Assembly (NCBI GenBank): GCA_964581895.1
Contig: CAZOPR010000002.1
Location: 1-64,000, forward strand
DNA length: 64,000 nucleotides
DNA from: Exilispira sp964581895
GTDB lineage: Bacteria; Spirochaetota; JAAYUW01
Direction: 5' to 3'
This document shows, piece by piece, positions 45,891 through 56,023 of this stretch. Numbering within the stretch: position 1 is the stretch's first letter; each line of letters begins with the position of its first letter. The notes beneath the pieces were generated by a model, which had not been told where the DNA came from, made no database searches, and was given only the letters and a program-made list of their open reading frames with translations. The position numbers were made by a program, and so were the translations under genes.

Positions 45891-47996
45891 CTAAAGTCTT
45901 GCCGTTTTTTTATAATATTCAATGAGATCTTCAAGGGCTAAAATCTGCATCTGAAGCTGCTTTCCTATATCTGTATCTTTTATAAGAACTGGGGTCTTAA
46001 ATTCTTTTATGCTTATAAGATTTGGAACTAAATCAAAATTATTTTTTATAATCTCTTTTTCATCTATCAATGGAGAGTGTTGAGCAAGCAAAAGATGATT
46101 TGAACTATAGATCAATGTATAACCTGCTATTCCTGTTTCTTTTTGATAAGCTTTTGCCATTCCACCATCTATGACAAGCAATTTACCTTCAGCTTTTATC
46201 GGGCTTTCACCCTTTTTAACTTTCACTGGAACATGTCCATTTATAATTATCCCATCTTTGATTGAAAATTCTTTTAATATTTTATCAGCTATCTTAACAT
46301 TATCTCTAAAAGAATAGTAATGATTGTTTGGTTCTTCATGTGCTTCTTTTTCTTCAATAAAATATCTTTCGAATGTCGCCATCTTTTTTTTACCAAAAAG
46401 AGGAGAATCCTTTCCACACCACAGATACCAGAAAATATCATTTTCAAATGCTTTGTTTTCTTTTATTTGATTATTTTCATCATTATTTAATTGATTTGTT
46501 TTTTTCCCATTATTTATCATTTGACTATTAATATTACTATATCTTGAATAAAAAGCATTTCTTGCCTTCTTTTCAAAGTAATCTAATAGAGCTTTGCCAG
46601 AATATTTTTCATTTCCAAAGTTAAATTCAGAAAATTCACCATTTTCATCAAGAGGAATACATCCATGAAAAAGTAGATTTCCATTGTATATCAGATACAT
46701 TCTACCTTTTTCCATTAAAAAGTTGGCATGTTTTTGAAGTTTTTCGCTACTTAAAAAGGAGTTTGCTAAATTTTTCATTACAATTTTTTCATCATCATCA
46801 AGTTCAAAAGGATTTTGAGGGTCAATAGTAGGAAAAAGATTATCAAGAAGTTTATAAGATTTTTTTTCTTTTTTAAATTCTTCATTAAAGTTTTTTTTGA
46901 GTTTTATATCTTGATGTTCAGCAAAATTTTCGTTAAATTTGTTTTTTTCATATGAATTATTTTTTTCAAAATAAATACCATTTTCAAAATCTATACTATC
47001 TAAAATAGTTTTATCTTGCATTGCAAATTCTGGATTTCTTTTTATGGTTTGAGCCTCAAGCTTTAATTGAATGATGGTTATAGCCTTATGCATTGCTGTC
47101 ATAAGCTTATACTCTTTTATCGAAATCTCATCTTTTGGAATCTTAGGTTCAAATATATAAGATGTACAATCAAAATATTTTTCATATGCTAAAGAAGCAA
47201 GTGGCGAGATATCTATACCATAACCTTCCCGCAGCATCTCATGGTTTGCATATCTTAAAGATATTCTTATACAATTTGCTATGCAAGGTAGACTACCACA
47301 AGCGGCTCCAAGCCATAAGATATCGTGATTTCCCCATACAAAATCTACATTTTGATACTTTATAAGATTATCAAGAATAATATCAGCACCAGGTCCTCTA
47401 TCAAATATATCCCCTAATATATGTATTCTATCTACAACCATTTTTTGAATAAATTTTGCAATAGAGATTATAAATCTTTGACCTTCTTTTTTCTGAATTA
47501 TTGTCCTTATAATGCTATTATGATAAGATTTTTTATTTAAGTTCCCTTCCATTTCATGCAAAAGTTCCTCTATAACATAACCAAAATCAGTAGGCAAAGC
47601 TTTTCTTACTTTAGATCTTGTATATTTTGAGGTTACAACTCTACATACAGATAAAAGTTGTTCCAATTTTTCGATCAAGTAAGCATCATTAATCTTATCT
47701 TTAAGCATTTCAAGTTTTTCTTCTGGGTAAGAAATTAAAATTGAAATTTCATCCTTTTCTTCTTTGCTAAGTTTTTGTCCAAATGTCTCTTCAACTTTTT
47801 TTCTTATGACACCAGAAGCAGTTCTTAAAATATGGTCAAATGCTTTATACTCACCATGAATATCTGAAATAAAATGCTCGGTTCCTTTTGGTAAGTTTCT
47901 AATAGCTTCAAGATTTATTATTTCGGTTATTGCAGATTCAATAGAAGGGAATTGTTTTTTTAATAGTGAAATATATCTATCTTCTTTATTATTCAC
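45891..47996 (-). CDS. fbp: Class III fructose-1,6-bisphosphatase
   Basis: This metallophosphatase-fold gluconeogenic enzyme hydrolyses fructose-1,6-bisphosphate. The 701 residues have HFISDIHGEYKAFDHIL, ILGDIFDRGPGADII, WGNHDILWLGAACGS, INGHVPVK and LLVIDGGMAKAYQKETGIAG, the metal and active-site blocks of the Firmicutes-type enzyme. Two Lys/Asn/Glu-rich insertions are seen (around NKFNENFAEHQDIKLKKN and QLNNDENNQIKENK). The GTG start has GGGGGA just upstream. The gene's 3' end adjoins the R-M remnant. It is on the reverse strand, upstream of which lies tRNA-Thr. Confidence 0.93.
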   Translation of the reverse strand: MNNKEDRYISLLKKQFPSIESAITEIINLEAIRNLPKGTEHFISDIHGEYKAFDHILRTASGVIRKKVEETFGQKLSKEEKDEISILISYPEEKLEMLKDKINDAYLIEKLEQLLSVCRVVTSKYTRSKVRKALPTDFGYVIEELLHEMEGNLNKKSYHNSIIRTIIQKKEGQRFIISIAKFIQKMVVDRIHILGDIFDRGPGADIILDNLIKYQNVDFVWGNHDILWLGAACGSLPCIANCIRISLRYANHEMLREGYGIDISPLASLAYEKYFDCTSYIFEPKIPKDEISIKEYKLMTAMHKAITIIQLKLEAQTIKRNPEFAMQDKTILDSIDFENGIYFEKNNSYEKNKFNENFAEHQDIKLKKNFNEEFKKEKKSYKLLDNLFPTIDPQNPFELDDDEKIVMKNLANSFLSSEKLQKHANFLMEKGRMYLIYNGNLLFHGCIPLDENGEFSEFNFGNEKYSGKALLDYFEKKARNAFYSRYSNINSQMINNGKKTNQLNNDENNQIKENKAFENDIFWYLWCGKDSPLFGKKKMATFERYFIEEKEAHEEPNNHYYSFRDNVKIADKILKEFSIKDGIIINGHVPVKVKKGESPIKAEGKLLVIDGGMAKAYQKETGIAGYTLIYSSNHLLLAQHSPLIDEKEIIKNNFDLVPNLISIKEFKTPVLIKDTDIGKQLQMQILALEDLIEYYKKTARL

Positions 47997-48063
47997 AAAT
48001 CCCCCAATAAATTAAATCTTAAAAAAATATATTTATAAATTTAAAAAAATGAAAATACTTAAA

Positions 48064-48135
48064 AGCCGGTGAAGGGATTTGAACCCTTGACCTGCTGATT
48101 ACGAATCAGATGCTCTACCACTGAGCTACACCGGC
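48064..48135 (-). tRNA. tRNA-Thr(CGT)
   Basis: The reverse strand gives GCCGGTG/CACCGGC acceptor, D-loop AGTGGTA, anticodon stem TCTGA/TCAGC around loop TTCGTAA (anticodon CGT), and T-arm AAGGG TTCAAAT CCCTT. The length is 71 plus discriminator U; no CCA is encoded. The surrounding 325-bp gap (47997-48321) holds no other gene I can see. Confidence 0.95.
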
Positions 48136-48333
48136 ATAAAAAAAAATTAAGATCTTAAAAATTAATATGATTTAACTTAATTTAAAAAATTAAGATTTAA
48201 TGTCAAGTTTACCTTTTTTCATTACGAATTATAAATGTAAAAATTTTGAATTTTTTATTTTTATAATTTGACTAAAAAGATTATCTGAATTATATTTTTT
48301 TTTGAACTATAAATAGCAGCTATGGAGATATCT

Positions 48334-49425
48334 ATGAAAAAAATATCTTATCTTTTAATAATTTTATTCATCTCTTTACTAGTATTTCTTTCTATGCAAA
48401 ATATTGATCAATCTGTTGAAGAAAAAATACCTCCTATATGGGAGCTTTATTATAAAGGGGAGCTAAACCAGGCTCTTGGACTTGCTATTAGTCTTCTATC
48501 AAAAAGCCCTGAACATCCAGAGATAAATCTTATTATTGGAAGAATCTATGTCGATTTAAAGCAATATGTGGTTGCAATACCTTACCTTGAAAAAGCAATT
48601 AAAAATGACCCTAATTTCACAAAGATAAAATCATGGGCTCTTGCATACCAAGGTGTCGCCTTTTATATGACAAATCAAACAATTGAAGCTAAAAGAGTAC
48701 TTCAATTTTGCATTGATTTAAATATTGAAAAAGATTCTGTTACTTTTGCTAGAAAAAGGATTTCAATTTTTGGTCTTTCGGTCTTTTTTGAGGATTGGAA
48801 AAATGCTTTTTCAAATGATTTTTCAGTCTTTATGCAACCAGCCGTTGGTCTTGATGTGAAATCATTTTTACAAAATGCTGAAGATGCATTAAAATTGGTT
48901 AAAACAATTGTACCTTATGAATCAAGAAAGAGGATAAATATATTTTTATGGCAAAGCTGGGAAGCTGGTCCAATCATTATTGGTGAAAATATACCTTATG
49001 AAAATAATATTTATCTTTTATCTCACTTAAATTATAAAGATTCAGTTGCGAGATCTATTGCCAAAATAGTAGCTTATAATAGATATTTCCCAATAGATCC
49101 CATAATTTCACCTTTAATTTTTGAGGGATTTGGTTACTATATCGAAAAATATAATGCGGATTTATATAAAGAAGCTAAAGAGGCAATAAAAAATCAAAAT
49201 ATATCATCTTTTTCAATCAAAAAGTTGTGGTCAGATTGGAATTCACTACCTACTCAGATTAAACCGTCAATTTCAGCTGCTTTTGTTAAGTATTTACTTG
49301 AAGCAGGTGGAAATCAAAAGTTTAATGAACTTTTAAAAGATATGAGTTATGGCAGTGCTGAAAAAATATATGGTCCCTCATTAGAAAAAATTATTTCAGA
49401 TTTTGATAATAAAGTTTCGCAATAG
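48334..49425 (+). CDS. TPR protein with N-terminal anchor and unknown C-terminal domain
   Basis: The protein starts with a signal or anchor (MKKISYLLIILFISLLVFLSM), so it is probably exported or membrane-held. Residues about 35-120 contain TPR-like helices (LAISLLSKSPEHPEINLIIG, YVVAIPYLEKAIKNDPNF), then a helical region and a domain with KLVKTIVPYESRKRINIF and FEGFGYYIEKY that could resemble a MA-type peptidase domain but lacks a readable HExxH motif. Start 48334 is preferred to ATG 48322 because GGAGA lies five bases before it. It overlaps the convergent flavoprotein gene by 35 bp. Its role is unknown. Confidence 0.6.
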   Translation: MKKISYLLIILFISLLVFLSMQNIDQSVEEKIPPIWELYYKGELNQALGLAISLLSKSPEHPEINLIIGRIYVDLKQYVVAIPYLEKAIKNDPNFTKIKSWALAYQGVAFYMTNQTIEAKRVLQFCIDLNIEKDSVTFARKRISIFGLSVFFEDWKNAFSNDFSVFMQPAVGLDVKSFLQNAEDALKLVKTIVPYESRKRINIFLWQSWEAGPIIIGENIPYENNIYLLSHLNYKDSVARSIAKIVAYNRYFPIDPIISPLIFEGFGYYIEKYNADLYKEAKEAIKNQNISSFSIKKLWSDWNSLPTQIKPSISAAFVKYLLEAGGNQKFNELLKDMSYGSAEKIYGPSLEKIISDFDNKVSQ

Positions 49426-50761
49426 AATCTGCACAAATATAAGCAGTAGTCCAGCAGGATTGTAGATTATACCCACCAGTTATTCCATCTATATTTAATA
49501 TTTCTCCAATAAAGTAAAGTCTATCTATTTTTTTGGATTTACACTGTTTATCAATCTCACTTAATTCAACCCCTCCAGCACTTACAAACTCTTCTTTATT
49601 CATTGATTTACCATTAATTTCGACTTTGAAATCTTTAATAATGCAAACCAATTTTTTAATTTGTTCTTTTATTATTTGATTAGCCAACATATCATTGTTA
49701 ATCTCAGCCTTTATAAGCAAAAACTTCCAGAGATTTTCGGTAATATTTAATTCATTACAAATATTTTTTATTGTTTTTGAACCTTTATGACATTTTTCTG
49801 AAACTTCTTTTTCAAGATCTTCGAAATTTTTATAAGGGAGAAGATCAAGATGTAAAATCCCCTTAAAATTACTTTTATATAAATCTATTGCATTGTAAGA
49901 GCTTAATTTTAATATTACCGGTCCACTTAATCCTTCATGAGTAAATAGTAAATCCCCAATAATTTTCTGGATTTTCCCTTTTTTCTTATTCTTTATTTCA
50001 TCAAAATTATTTTCTTTTTTACAATTGTTTTCATCTTTATCTTTAAAAGAAATTTCAAGATAGCAACTTACATCTTTTATTGTAATTCCAGCAAGTTTTG
50101 CCTCTTTTATCTCTTTTATACTAAAACCATATAATGATGGAATAAAGTCATAAGTAGCAATTCCTTTACTTTTAATCTTTTTTAGAACCTCTTTATTCGA
50201 TCCAGTTGATATAACCAAAAAATTTGAATAATAAATCTGCTCTTCTATCTCTTCTTTAATTCCTTTATTAAAATTCTCATTTGTATACTTTTGTAAAATT
50301 ACTTCAAATTGATTTTCATTTGTAGAATCACTTTTTAATCCAATCTTAAAATCAATAAACTTGGCTTTTATTAAATCTATGTTATAATTTTTTATTTTTT
50401 GCAGAAAAATAGATTCAAGCTGCTTTGAATCATCACTTTTCAAAAAGATCTTATCTTCATTCTCAATTTTTACCTCAACTTTGTTGTGATAAAGCCATTT
50501 GCAAAATTTCTCGACATCATATTGATAAAATAAATGTGAAATAAATCTTGAGCCTCTTGGGTAGTAAGGAAGGCAACTTTTAGCATTTGCTTTTTTATTT
50601 GAAAGATTACATCTTCCTCCACCACTTTGAACAAGTTTTACAAGAGGTTTTCCTTTTTCAATTATTGCAATCTTTAGTTTTTCATTTTTTTCTTTCATTG
50701 AAATAGCAGAAAAAACCCCAGCAGGTCCTGCTCCAATAATTATAACATCATATTTTTTCAT
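49391..50761 (-). CDS. HI0933-family FAD-dependent oxidoreductase
   Basis: The 456-residue flavoprotein has the FAD-binding GAGPAGVFSA near residue 10, GGGRCNLSN, ISTGS and a C-terminal FIGEILNIDGITGGYNLQSCW; these mark the HI0933 (BaiN-like) family. Members oxidise or reduce unknown substrates; one relative acts on bile-acid intermediates. An insertion with KENNFDEIKNKKKGK is Lys-rich. The ribosome site before the ATG is weak. The end runs into the convergent TPR gene. Identification of the family is good; the substrate is not known. Confidence 0.9.
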   Translation of the reverse strand: MKKYDVIIIGAGPAGVFSAISMKEKNEKLKIAIIEKGKPLVKLVQSGGGRCNLSNKKANAKSCLPYYPRGSRFISHLFYQYDVEKFCKWLYHNKVEVKIENEDKIFLKSDDSKQLESIFLQKIKNYNIDLIKAKFIDFKIGLKSDSTNENQFEVILQKYTNENFNKGIKEEIEEQIYYSNFLVISTGSNKEVLKKIKSKGIATYDFIPSLYGFSIKEIKEAKLAGITIKDVSCYLEISFKDKDENNCKKENNFDEIKNKKKGKIQKIIGDLLFTHEGLSGPVILKLSSYNAIDLYKSNFKGILHLDLLPYKNFEDLEKEVSEKCHKGSKTIKNICNELNITENLWKFLLIKAEINNDMLANQIIKEQIKKLVCIIKDFKVEINGKSMNKEEFVSAGGVELSEIDKQCKSKKIDRLYFIGEILNIDGITGGYNLQSCWTTAYICADSIAKLYYQNLK

Positions 50762-50899
50762 TTTTCTTATAACTATCTTTTTATAACTATTTTTTAATAA
50801 AAATACACCTTTAGTTGTTAATTTAAAATTAATATCAAAATATCCTTATCAGGCTTAGATTTTTTATATTTTTCAAAAATATTTAAATAAATTTATTTT

Positions 50900-52234
50900 T
50901 CATCTTATTAAAAAATAAGAATAATCTGTTTCATTTATTTTTTGCTCAAATTTATCATCTTTATTTTGATCTTTATAATTTAAGTATTGATTAAAGAAAG
51001 TATTGTATAAAATATTATTCGTTAAAAGTATGTTTTGAATAGTTTTTTTATCTAGCAAATTTTTCTTTATATATTCCAAAAAATTTATATATTCCCCTTT
51101 ATTCTCTAAATCCAGACTATCTTTTAAATCTTCATTATTTTGAAGAAAGTTTATAAATATATTTTGGTAATTTCCTATATCTTTAATAAAAAACTTTGTT
51201 GGAAGCAAAGTCGTAAAATAGGATTCATCTTTTCTTCTAATAAAATAGTTATTGATCTGATAAAATGGGATAAGTTCGATTTTAGAAATTTTTTTCTCTT
51301 CATTTAAAAAAACTTTTATTATAGGTATTGCCCTTGTATAAAAATAGTTTTCATGAAAATCTGTTTTTTCTTTTGATGCAACATTATATGCCTGCCCTGA
51401 AATAAGATTTGCACAGGAATACAATATCAACTTGTCATTATATATTTCGAATGGTTGAATTACATGAGGATGGCTTCCCCAGATAATATCGACACCTTTA
51501 TCTATCAAGAATTTTGCAATCTTTTTCTGTTTCTGATCAGGATAAAGTTGATACTCATTTCCCCAATGGATGCCAGCAATTAAAAGATCTGCTTCTTTAT
51601 CAAGTTTTTCTATTAATTTTAAAAGTGGTTCACTTGAAATGCAATCTTCAATATAAACCGGCTTATACTCAAGTTTAGAGTCAACTGGATAATTTGATAA
51701 TGTTGTAAAAGAGAAAAAAGCGATTTTTATACCATTTATATTAAATAAAAGATAAGAGATTTTTCCATCCTCTGAATAACCTGTGCATCTATCTTTATCT
51801 ATAAAGGTTAGTGTCTTTTCGAATCCTTCTTTCCCAAAATCAAGACTATGATTATTTGCTATTGTGTAATGTGTGAAACCGGATTTCAATATGGCATTTA
51901 AAAAAACAGGTTCTACTGAGAAATGATATGATTGAACAGGTTTTGGTTTATCTGTAATAGTAGTTTCAAGATTGAAAAAACCTATATCTGAATTTAAGTA
52001 TTTTTTTAAAAAATAAAATGAATCAAATATACCTTTTTCTCCTTTGGAATCAATTATTGAACGGATCATATAATGAGGAATAGCATCTCCGGCAAAAGTT
52101 AAACTAAGACTTATTTTTTGCTCTTCAAAACCAGTAAAAGAAAAAAATAAAAAATAAAAAAGACTAAAAATAAAAAGGAAAAAAAATACTAAAACTTTTT
52201 TACTTTTTATCGAACTGTTTTTGCTGCTGCACAT
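50900..52234 (-). CDS. CapA/PGA_cap metallophosphatase-like protein
   Basis: This 444-residue protein has an N-terminal hydrophobic anchor (VLVFFFLFIFSLFYFLFFSF) and a CapA domain: LTFAGDAIPHYMI, FFNLETTITD, TIANNHSLDFG, AGIHWGNEYQLYPDQKQKKIAKFLIDKGVDIIWGSHPHVIQP. The D, N-H, H-W-G and S-H-P-H motifs are the metal sites of these calcineurin-fold proteins. In some bacteria CapA takes part in poly-gamma-glutamate capsule export, but that operon is absent here. It overlaps the D-aminopeptidase gene by 28 bp. A role in cell-wall or peptide turnover is an inference. Confidence 0.85.
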   Translation of the reverse strand: MCSSKNSSIKSKKVLVFFFLFIFSLFYFLFFSFTGFEEQKISLSLTFAGDAIPHYMIRSIIDSKGEKGIFDSFYFLKKYLNSDIGFFNLETTITDKPKPVQSYHFSVEPVFLNAILKSGFTHYTIANNHSLDFGKEGFEKTLTFIDKDRCTGYSEDGKISYLLFNINGIKIAFFSFTTLSNYPVDSKLEYKPVYIEDCISSEPLLKLIEKLDKEADLLIAGIHWGNEYQLYPDQKQKKIAKFLIDKGVDIIWGSHPHVIQPFEIYNDKLILYSCANLISGQAYNVASKEKTDFHENYFYTRAIPIIKVFLNEEKKISKIELIPFYQINNYFIRRKDESYFTTLLPTKFFIKDIGNYQNIFINFLQNNEDLKDSLDLENKGEYINFLEYIKKNLLDKKTIQNILLTNNILYNTFFNQYLNYKDQNKDDKFEQKINETDYSYFLIR

Positions 52235-53031
52235 ATTATTGTTATGGCATTTAGTAATCTATAAAAAATAGCGGTATTTTCACATTCGAAAACTGCTTTC
52301 CTTGGTGATACAAGTTTTACTTCTGGTAAGATTGAAGCAAGTTTTGCTCTTACAGTATCTGTAAATTCCATCTCAATAAATAAAGGATAAATCTTACCAT
52401 CGGCTTTGGCTTTAGGCTTTACTATTTTTTTGTTTTTTCCAAGGTTTTGCCCTTTTAAGTAAAGCTCGTCAAGAAGCTGCTTTTCAGGCCTCATCAAACC
52501 ACAAAACCTTGAAATTGCGTCTTTTGATATGCAATAGTCTATTTCAGGAAAAGATGGAGAATTTTCAATAGCCTGTCTATCTCCATATATAAATGAAAGA
52601 GGAACATTTAGTTCCGATGCAAAGTAAGCATTAATTCTTGCTTCATCAAGATACTCTCCATTCATTTTGATACTATAAATAGAACTTGATGAATAAGAGT
52701 GATCCATCATCCCTTCACCACCTATTGGGCTATGGTATCCAAAAAGGACAAGATCAGTAAAAGTTTCGTCTAAACCTTCTACCATATAAAAAACTCTTGG
52801 CCAACCTCTTATAAGTTTTACATTTTCAAGGTTTTCCCAAATTAGTGACTCCCCATATGCATGAGAATCTGAAACAATTATTTGAGCATCTGGGTTTTTT
52901 GAAAAAATACCGTCTATAAAAGCCTTTAACTGTTTTGTTGCAATATTATTCCATCTTGCATCTTGCTCTGTTTCTTTCCAGAAGGCAACCCCGCCAATCC
53001 CTTCAAAATCAAAAGAAATATAAACTTTCAT
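52207..53031 (-). CDS. M55-family D-aminopeptidase (DppA-like)
   Basis: The 274-residue zinc peptidase has VYISFDFEGIGGV, IVSDSHAYGESLIWENL, and FGYHSPIGGEGMMDHSYSS, the family's metal-ligand segments. M55 enzymes (DppA of Bacillus) remove D-amino acids from peptides, probably from cell-wall fragments. ATG 53031 is chosen because GGAGGT lies just before it; TTG 53043 in the same frame is less likely. The tandem with a CapA-like phosphatase (28-bp overlap) suggests joint use of wall- or peptide-derived molecules. Confidence 0.9.
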   Translation of the reverse strand: MKVYISFDFEGIGGVAFWKETEQDARWNNIATKQLKAFIDGIFSKNPDAQIIVSDSHAYGESLIWENLENVKLIRGWPRVFYMVEGLDETFTDLVLFGYHSPIGGEGMMDHSYSSSSIYSIKMNGEYLDEARINAYFASELNVPLSFIYGDRQAIENSPSFPEIDYCISKDAISRFCGLMRPEKQLLDELYLKGQNLGKNKKIVKPKAKADGKIYPLFIEMEFTDTVRAKLASILPEVKLVSPRKAVFECENTAIFYRLLNAITIICAAAKTVR

Positions 53032-53049
53032 TAATACCTCCAATTTTTT

Positions 53050-53174
53050 TTATTTTATCTTTTCTTATTTTACCTTTTATCATTTTTTACCTTTTATTAT
53101 TTTATCTTTATTTATTTTGCCTTCTATTATTTTATCTTTATTTAATTTTATCTTTTTTTATTTTATCTTTTTTA
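53050..53174. repeat. 15-bp TATTTTATCTTTT-type tandem repeats
   Basis: About eight degenerate 14-17 bp units of TTATTTTATCTTTTA (with ACC or GCC variants) fill the gap between polA and the D-aminopeptidase. On the reverse strand it reads as A-rich repeats. It is not coding. Confidence 0.75.
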
Positions 53175-53305
53175 TTAAGTATTTATTACCTTTTTTTTTC
53201 GCTATATTATTATTTTTTTTGTATTAAGACATTTTTTTCCTTTAAATTATTATTCTTTTTGTATAAAAACATCTGCTTTCTATTATATAATAATTTTTCT
53301 CTTTT

Positions 53306-56023
53306 CTACTTCAATAAGTCCCAACTTTTACCAAAGGATGAGTTTACTTCTAATGGGATATTCCAGTTTTTCTCATCTTGCATAACAGATTCTAAGGTTT
53401 TTTTTATCTTTTTTGTAACAGGCTCAACTAAATCTTCCCTAACTTCAAATATTAACTCATCGTGAACCTGTAAAAGGAGTCTTACCTTCTCTCTTTTCTC
53501 CTCTTTATATGTTGAATTTAAAACTTTAACAACATCTATCATCCCTTTTTTCATTATTTCAGCAGCAGTTCCTTGAATTTGAGTGTTTAGTGCTGCTCTT
53601 TTTGCTGCATCTTTATCCGTTTTATTGGCTGATTTAAGCTGTGGTATATATCTTTTCCTTCCAAAATAAGTATCAGCATATCCCCTTTGCTCGCATAGAT
53701 TCATATAATTATTTATATAGTCTTTTATGGTAGAAAAATTTGCAAAATAATTTGTAATAAAAGATTGAGCCTCAGCCTGAGATATACCAAGTTGCTGTTT
53801 CAAACCAAATGCAGAAAGGCCATATATTACACCAAAATTAATTGTTTTAGCTATCTTCCTTTCATTTTGAGTAATCTGTGAGATATCTTTTTTAAAAAGG
53901 ATAGATGCTGTACTTGAATGAATATCAATACCATCTGAAAAAGCTTTTATCAGGTTTTTATCAGCTGAAAAATATGCAAGAACTCTTAATTCTATCTGTG
54001 AATAATCAAATGAAAGAAGTAGATAACCAGGGGCAGCGATAAAACCTCTTCTTATATTTATCCCCATTTCGGTGAAAGCAGGGATATTTTGCAAGTTTGG
54101 TTCAACACTTGAAAGTCTTCCAGTAGAAACAAAAGCTTGTTTATAATTTGTATGAATTCTTCCATCCTTTTTTATATAACTTAAAGTTGGAAGTATATAA
54201 GTACCTCTAAGTTTATCTAACTTTCTATATTCAACAAGTTTTTGAGCAATAGGATAACCCGTATCTGCAAGAGTATCGAGAACCTGTTCATCTGTTGAAA
54301 GACCTGTCTTTGTCTTTTTTACAGGTGGAATTTTCAAGTCTTCGAAAAGAACTTGAGCTAGTTGTTTTGGTGAATTTATTAAAAAATTCTTTCCTGCAAG
54401 TTCGAAAATCTCTCCTTTGATTTTGTATAGTCTATCTGAAACCTCTTTATCTAAATCTTCAAAATATCTCTTATCTACCAATATCCCATCAAGTTCCATT
54501 TCAGCAAGTATAGGAAGAAGTGGCATTTCTATATCAAAAAAAAGACGAGTAAAATTATTTTCTTCTATTTTTGGTTTGTAAAAATTAAACAGGCGAAGGG
54601 TAATATCTGCATCCTCGCAGGAATAGTTTTTAACATCTTCTATTGGATAGTCATTTAATGTCTTTTTCTTATCTTTTACTACATCTTCATAATGGATAGT
54701 AAGATATCTCAAATATTTTTTTGCAAGATCATCCATCGAAAGTTTTTCCCCCTCCATGCCACAAAGCATAGCAGCGATTATAGTATCAAAATAAATCGGT
54801 TCTAATGTGACTCCAAACTTTCTTAGGACTTTATAATCATATTTTAAGTTATGCCCTATAAACTTTTTTTTATTGATAAGATGATTTTTAAGCTTTGTGA
54901 AAAAGACCTCTCGAAAGATCTCGTCTCTAACATCGACATAGTAGGCAATATTTTCTTTACAAGAAAAAGAAACTCCTAAAATATCAAGATTATCCTGGTC
55001 AATACCAGTAGTTTCGGTATCTATGCAAATTATTTCGTAATTTTTAAGATAATCGAAAAGATTTTCAAGTTTTTCTTTATTATCAACAAGAAAATAATTT
55101 GAGCTATCTATTGAAGTATACTCATATGGACCTTCAAAAATCTGACCACTAAAAATTTCATAAAGTTGTTTTAACTCATAATTTTTTAAAAGCTCAAAAC
55201 CAGCCTGATTCTTTACCTTTGGCAAGACCCATTCTTCTGGATTAAGTTTTTCTGAAAGTTCTATCGTTTTTGTTGAATTTTTTAAATCCACAAGGATTCT
55301 TGAAAGTTTTAATGATTCTATTCCATCTTTTATTTTATTTCTAATAGATTCTGAACTTATCGTATGTAGATATTTTAATAGTTGTTCACAGTTTCCATAC
55401 TTCTGAATTAGCTGCAATGCTGTTTTTTCTCCAATCCCTTTTACACCTGGAATATTATCGGAACTATCTCCCATTAAAGATAATAAATCCACCATCTGGT
55501 TTGGTTTTATCCCCCAATCTAGTTCTACTTGCTTCTCGTCATAAATTATATCACCTTCACCAGCTTTTTTCATAGAAATAACTACAACATTATCTTGCAC
55601 AAGTTGAAGTAAATCCTTATCCTGGGAAAATATCTTTACTTCAAAACCTTTCTTCAATGCAGCCAGGCTAGAAGCAGCAATAAAATCATCAGCTTCATAT
55701 CCAGGTTCAGACAAAATTTTATAGCCAAGTTCAGAAAGTAAATTTTTCAAAATTGGTGTTTGTCTATTAATCTCTTCTGGAGATTTATCTCTGTTTGCCT
55801 TATAATTTTCATATATTTCATTTCTAAAAGTTGGTCCTTTTTCATCAAAACAGATAACCATATGAGTTGGATTGTAATTTTTTTCTACAGAAATAAGTTT
55901 TGTTATAAACATATGCAAGATTGTCACATCTTCATTCTTTGTAGTTATCAAGGGCTTTTTACCAACAGAAAAATAGAACTTATAGATAAAAGAATGGGCA
56001 TCAACAATGACTAAATTTTTCAT
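53306..56023 (-). CDS. polA: DNA polymerase I
   Basis: This 905-residue polymerase has a 5' nuclease (MKNLVIVDAHSFIYKFYF, YEADDFIAA, DNIPGVKGIGEKTA), a 3'-5' exonuclease that looks intact (CIDTETTGID, HNLKYDYKVL, YSCEDADITL) and the family A palm (LLSFDYSQIELRVLA, RKIAKTINFGVIYGLSAFGL, LLQVHDELIFEV). Many low-GC relatives have lost the exonuclease residues; here all are readable, so proofreading is likely. GGAGG precedes the ATG. It lies between thrS upstream and the T-rich repeat downstream. Confidence 0.97.
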   Translation of the reverse strand: MKNLVIVDAHSFIYKFYFSVGKKPLITTKNEDVTILHMFITKLISVEKNYNPTHMVICFDEKGPTFRNEIYENYKANRDKSPEEINRQTPILKNLLSELGYKILSEPGYEADDFIAASSLAALKKGFEVKIFSQDKDLLQLVQDNVVVISMKKAGEGDIIYDEKQVELDWGIKPNQMVDLLSLMGDSSDNIPGVKGIGEKTALQLIQKYGNCEQLLKYLHTISSESIRNKIKDGIESLKLSRILVDLKNSTKTIELSEKLNPEEWVLPKVKNQAGFELLKNYELKQLYEIFSGQIFEGPYEYTSIDSSNYFLVDNKEKLENLFDYLKNYEIICIDTETTGIDQDNLDILGVSFSCKENIAYYVDVRDEIFREVFFTKLKNHLINKKKFIGHNLKYDYKVLRKFGVTLEPIYFDTIIAAMLCGMEGEKLSMDDLAKKYLRYLTIHYEDVVKDKKKTLNDYPIEDVKNYSCEDADITLRLFNFYKPKIEENNFTRLFFDIEMPLLPILAEMELDGILVDKRYFEDLDKEVSDRLYKIKGEIFELAGKNFLINSPKQLAQVLFEDLKIPPVKKTKTGLSTDEQVLDTLADTGYPIAQKLVEYRKLDKLRGTYILPTLSYIKKDGRIHTNYKQAFVSTGRLSSVEPNLQNIPAFTEMGINIRRGFIAAPGYLLLSFDYSQIELRVLAYFSADKNLIKAFSDGIDIHSSTASILFKKDISQITQNERKIAKTINFGVIYGLSAFGLKQQLGISQAEAQSFITNYFANFSTIKDYINNYMNLCEQRGYADTYFGRKRYIPQLKSANKTDKDAAKRAALNTQIQGTAAEIMKKGMIDVVKVLNSTYKEEKREKVRLLLQVHDELIFEVREDLVEPVTKKIKKTLESVMQDEKNWNIPLEVNSSFGKSWDLLK

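Noticed and set aside
52935..53465. Plus-strand open frame of 176 codons over the T-rich repeat
   Set aside because: It is made of Leu/Phe-rich translation of the repeat, starts inside the M55 gene and ends inside polA, both on the other strand, and has no motif.
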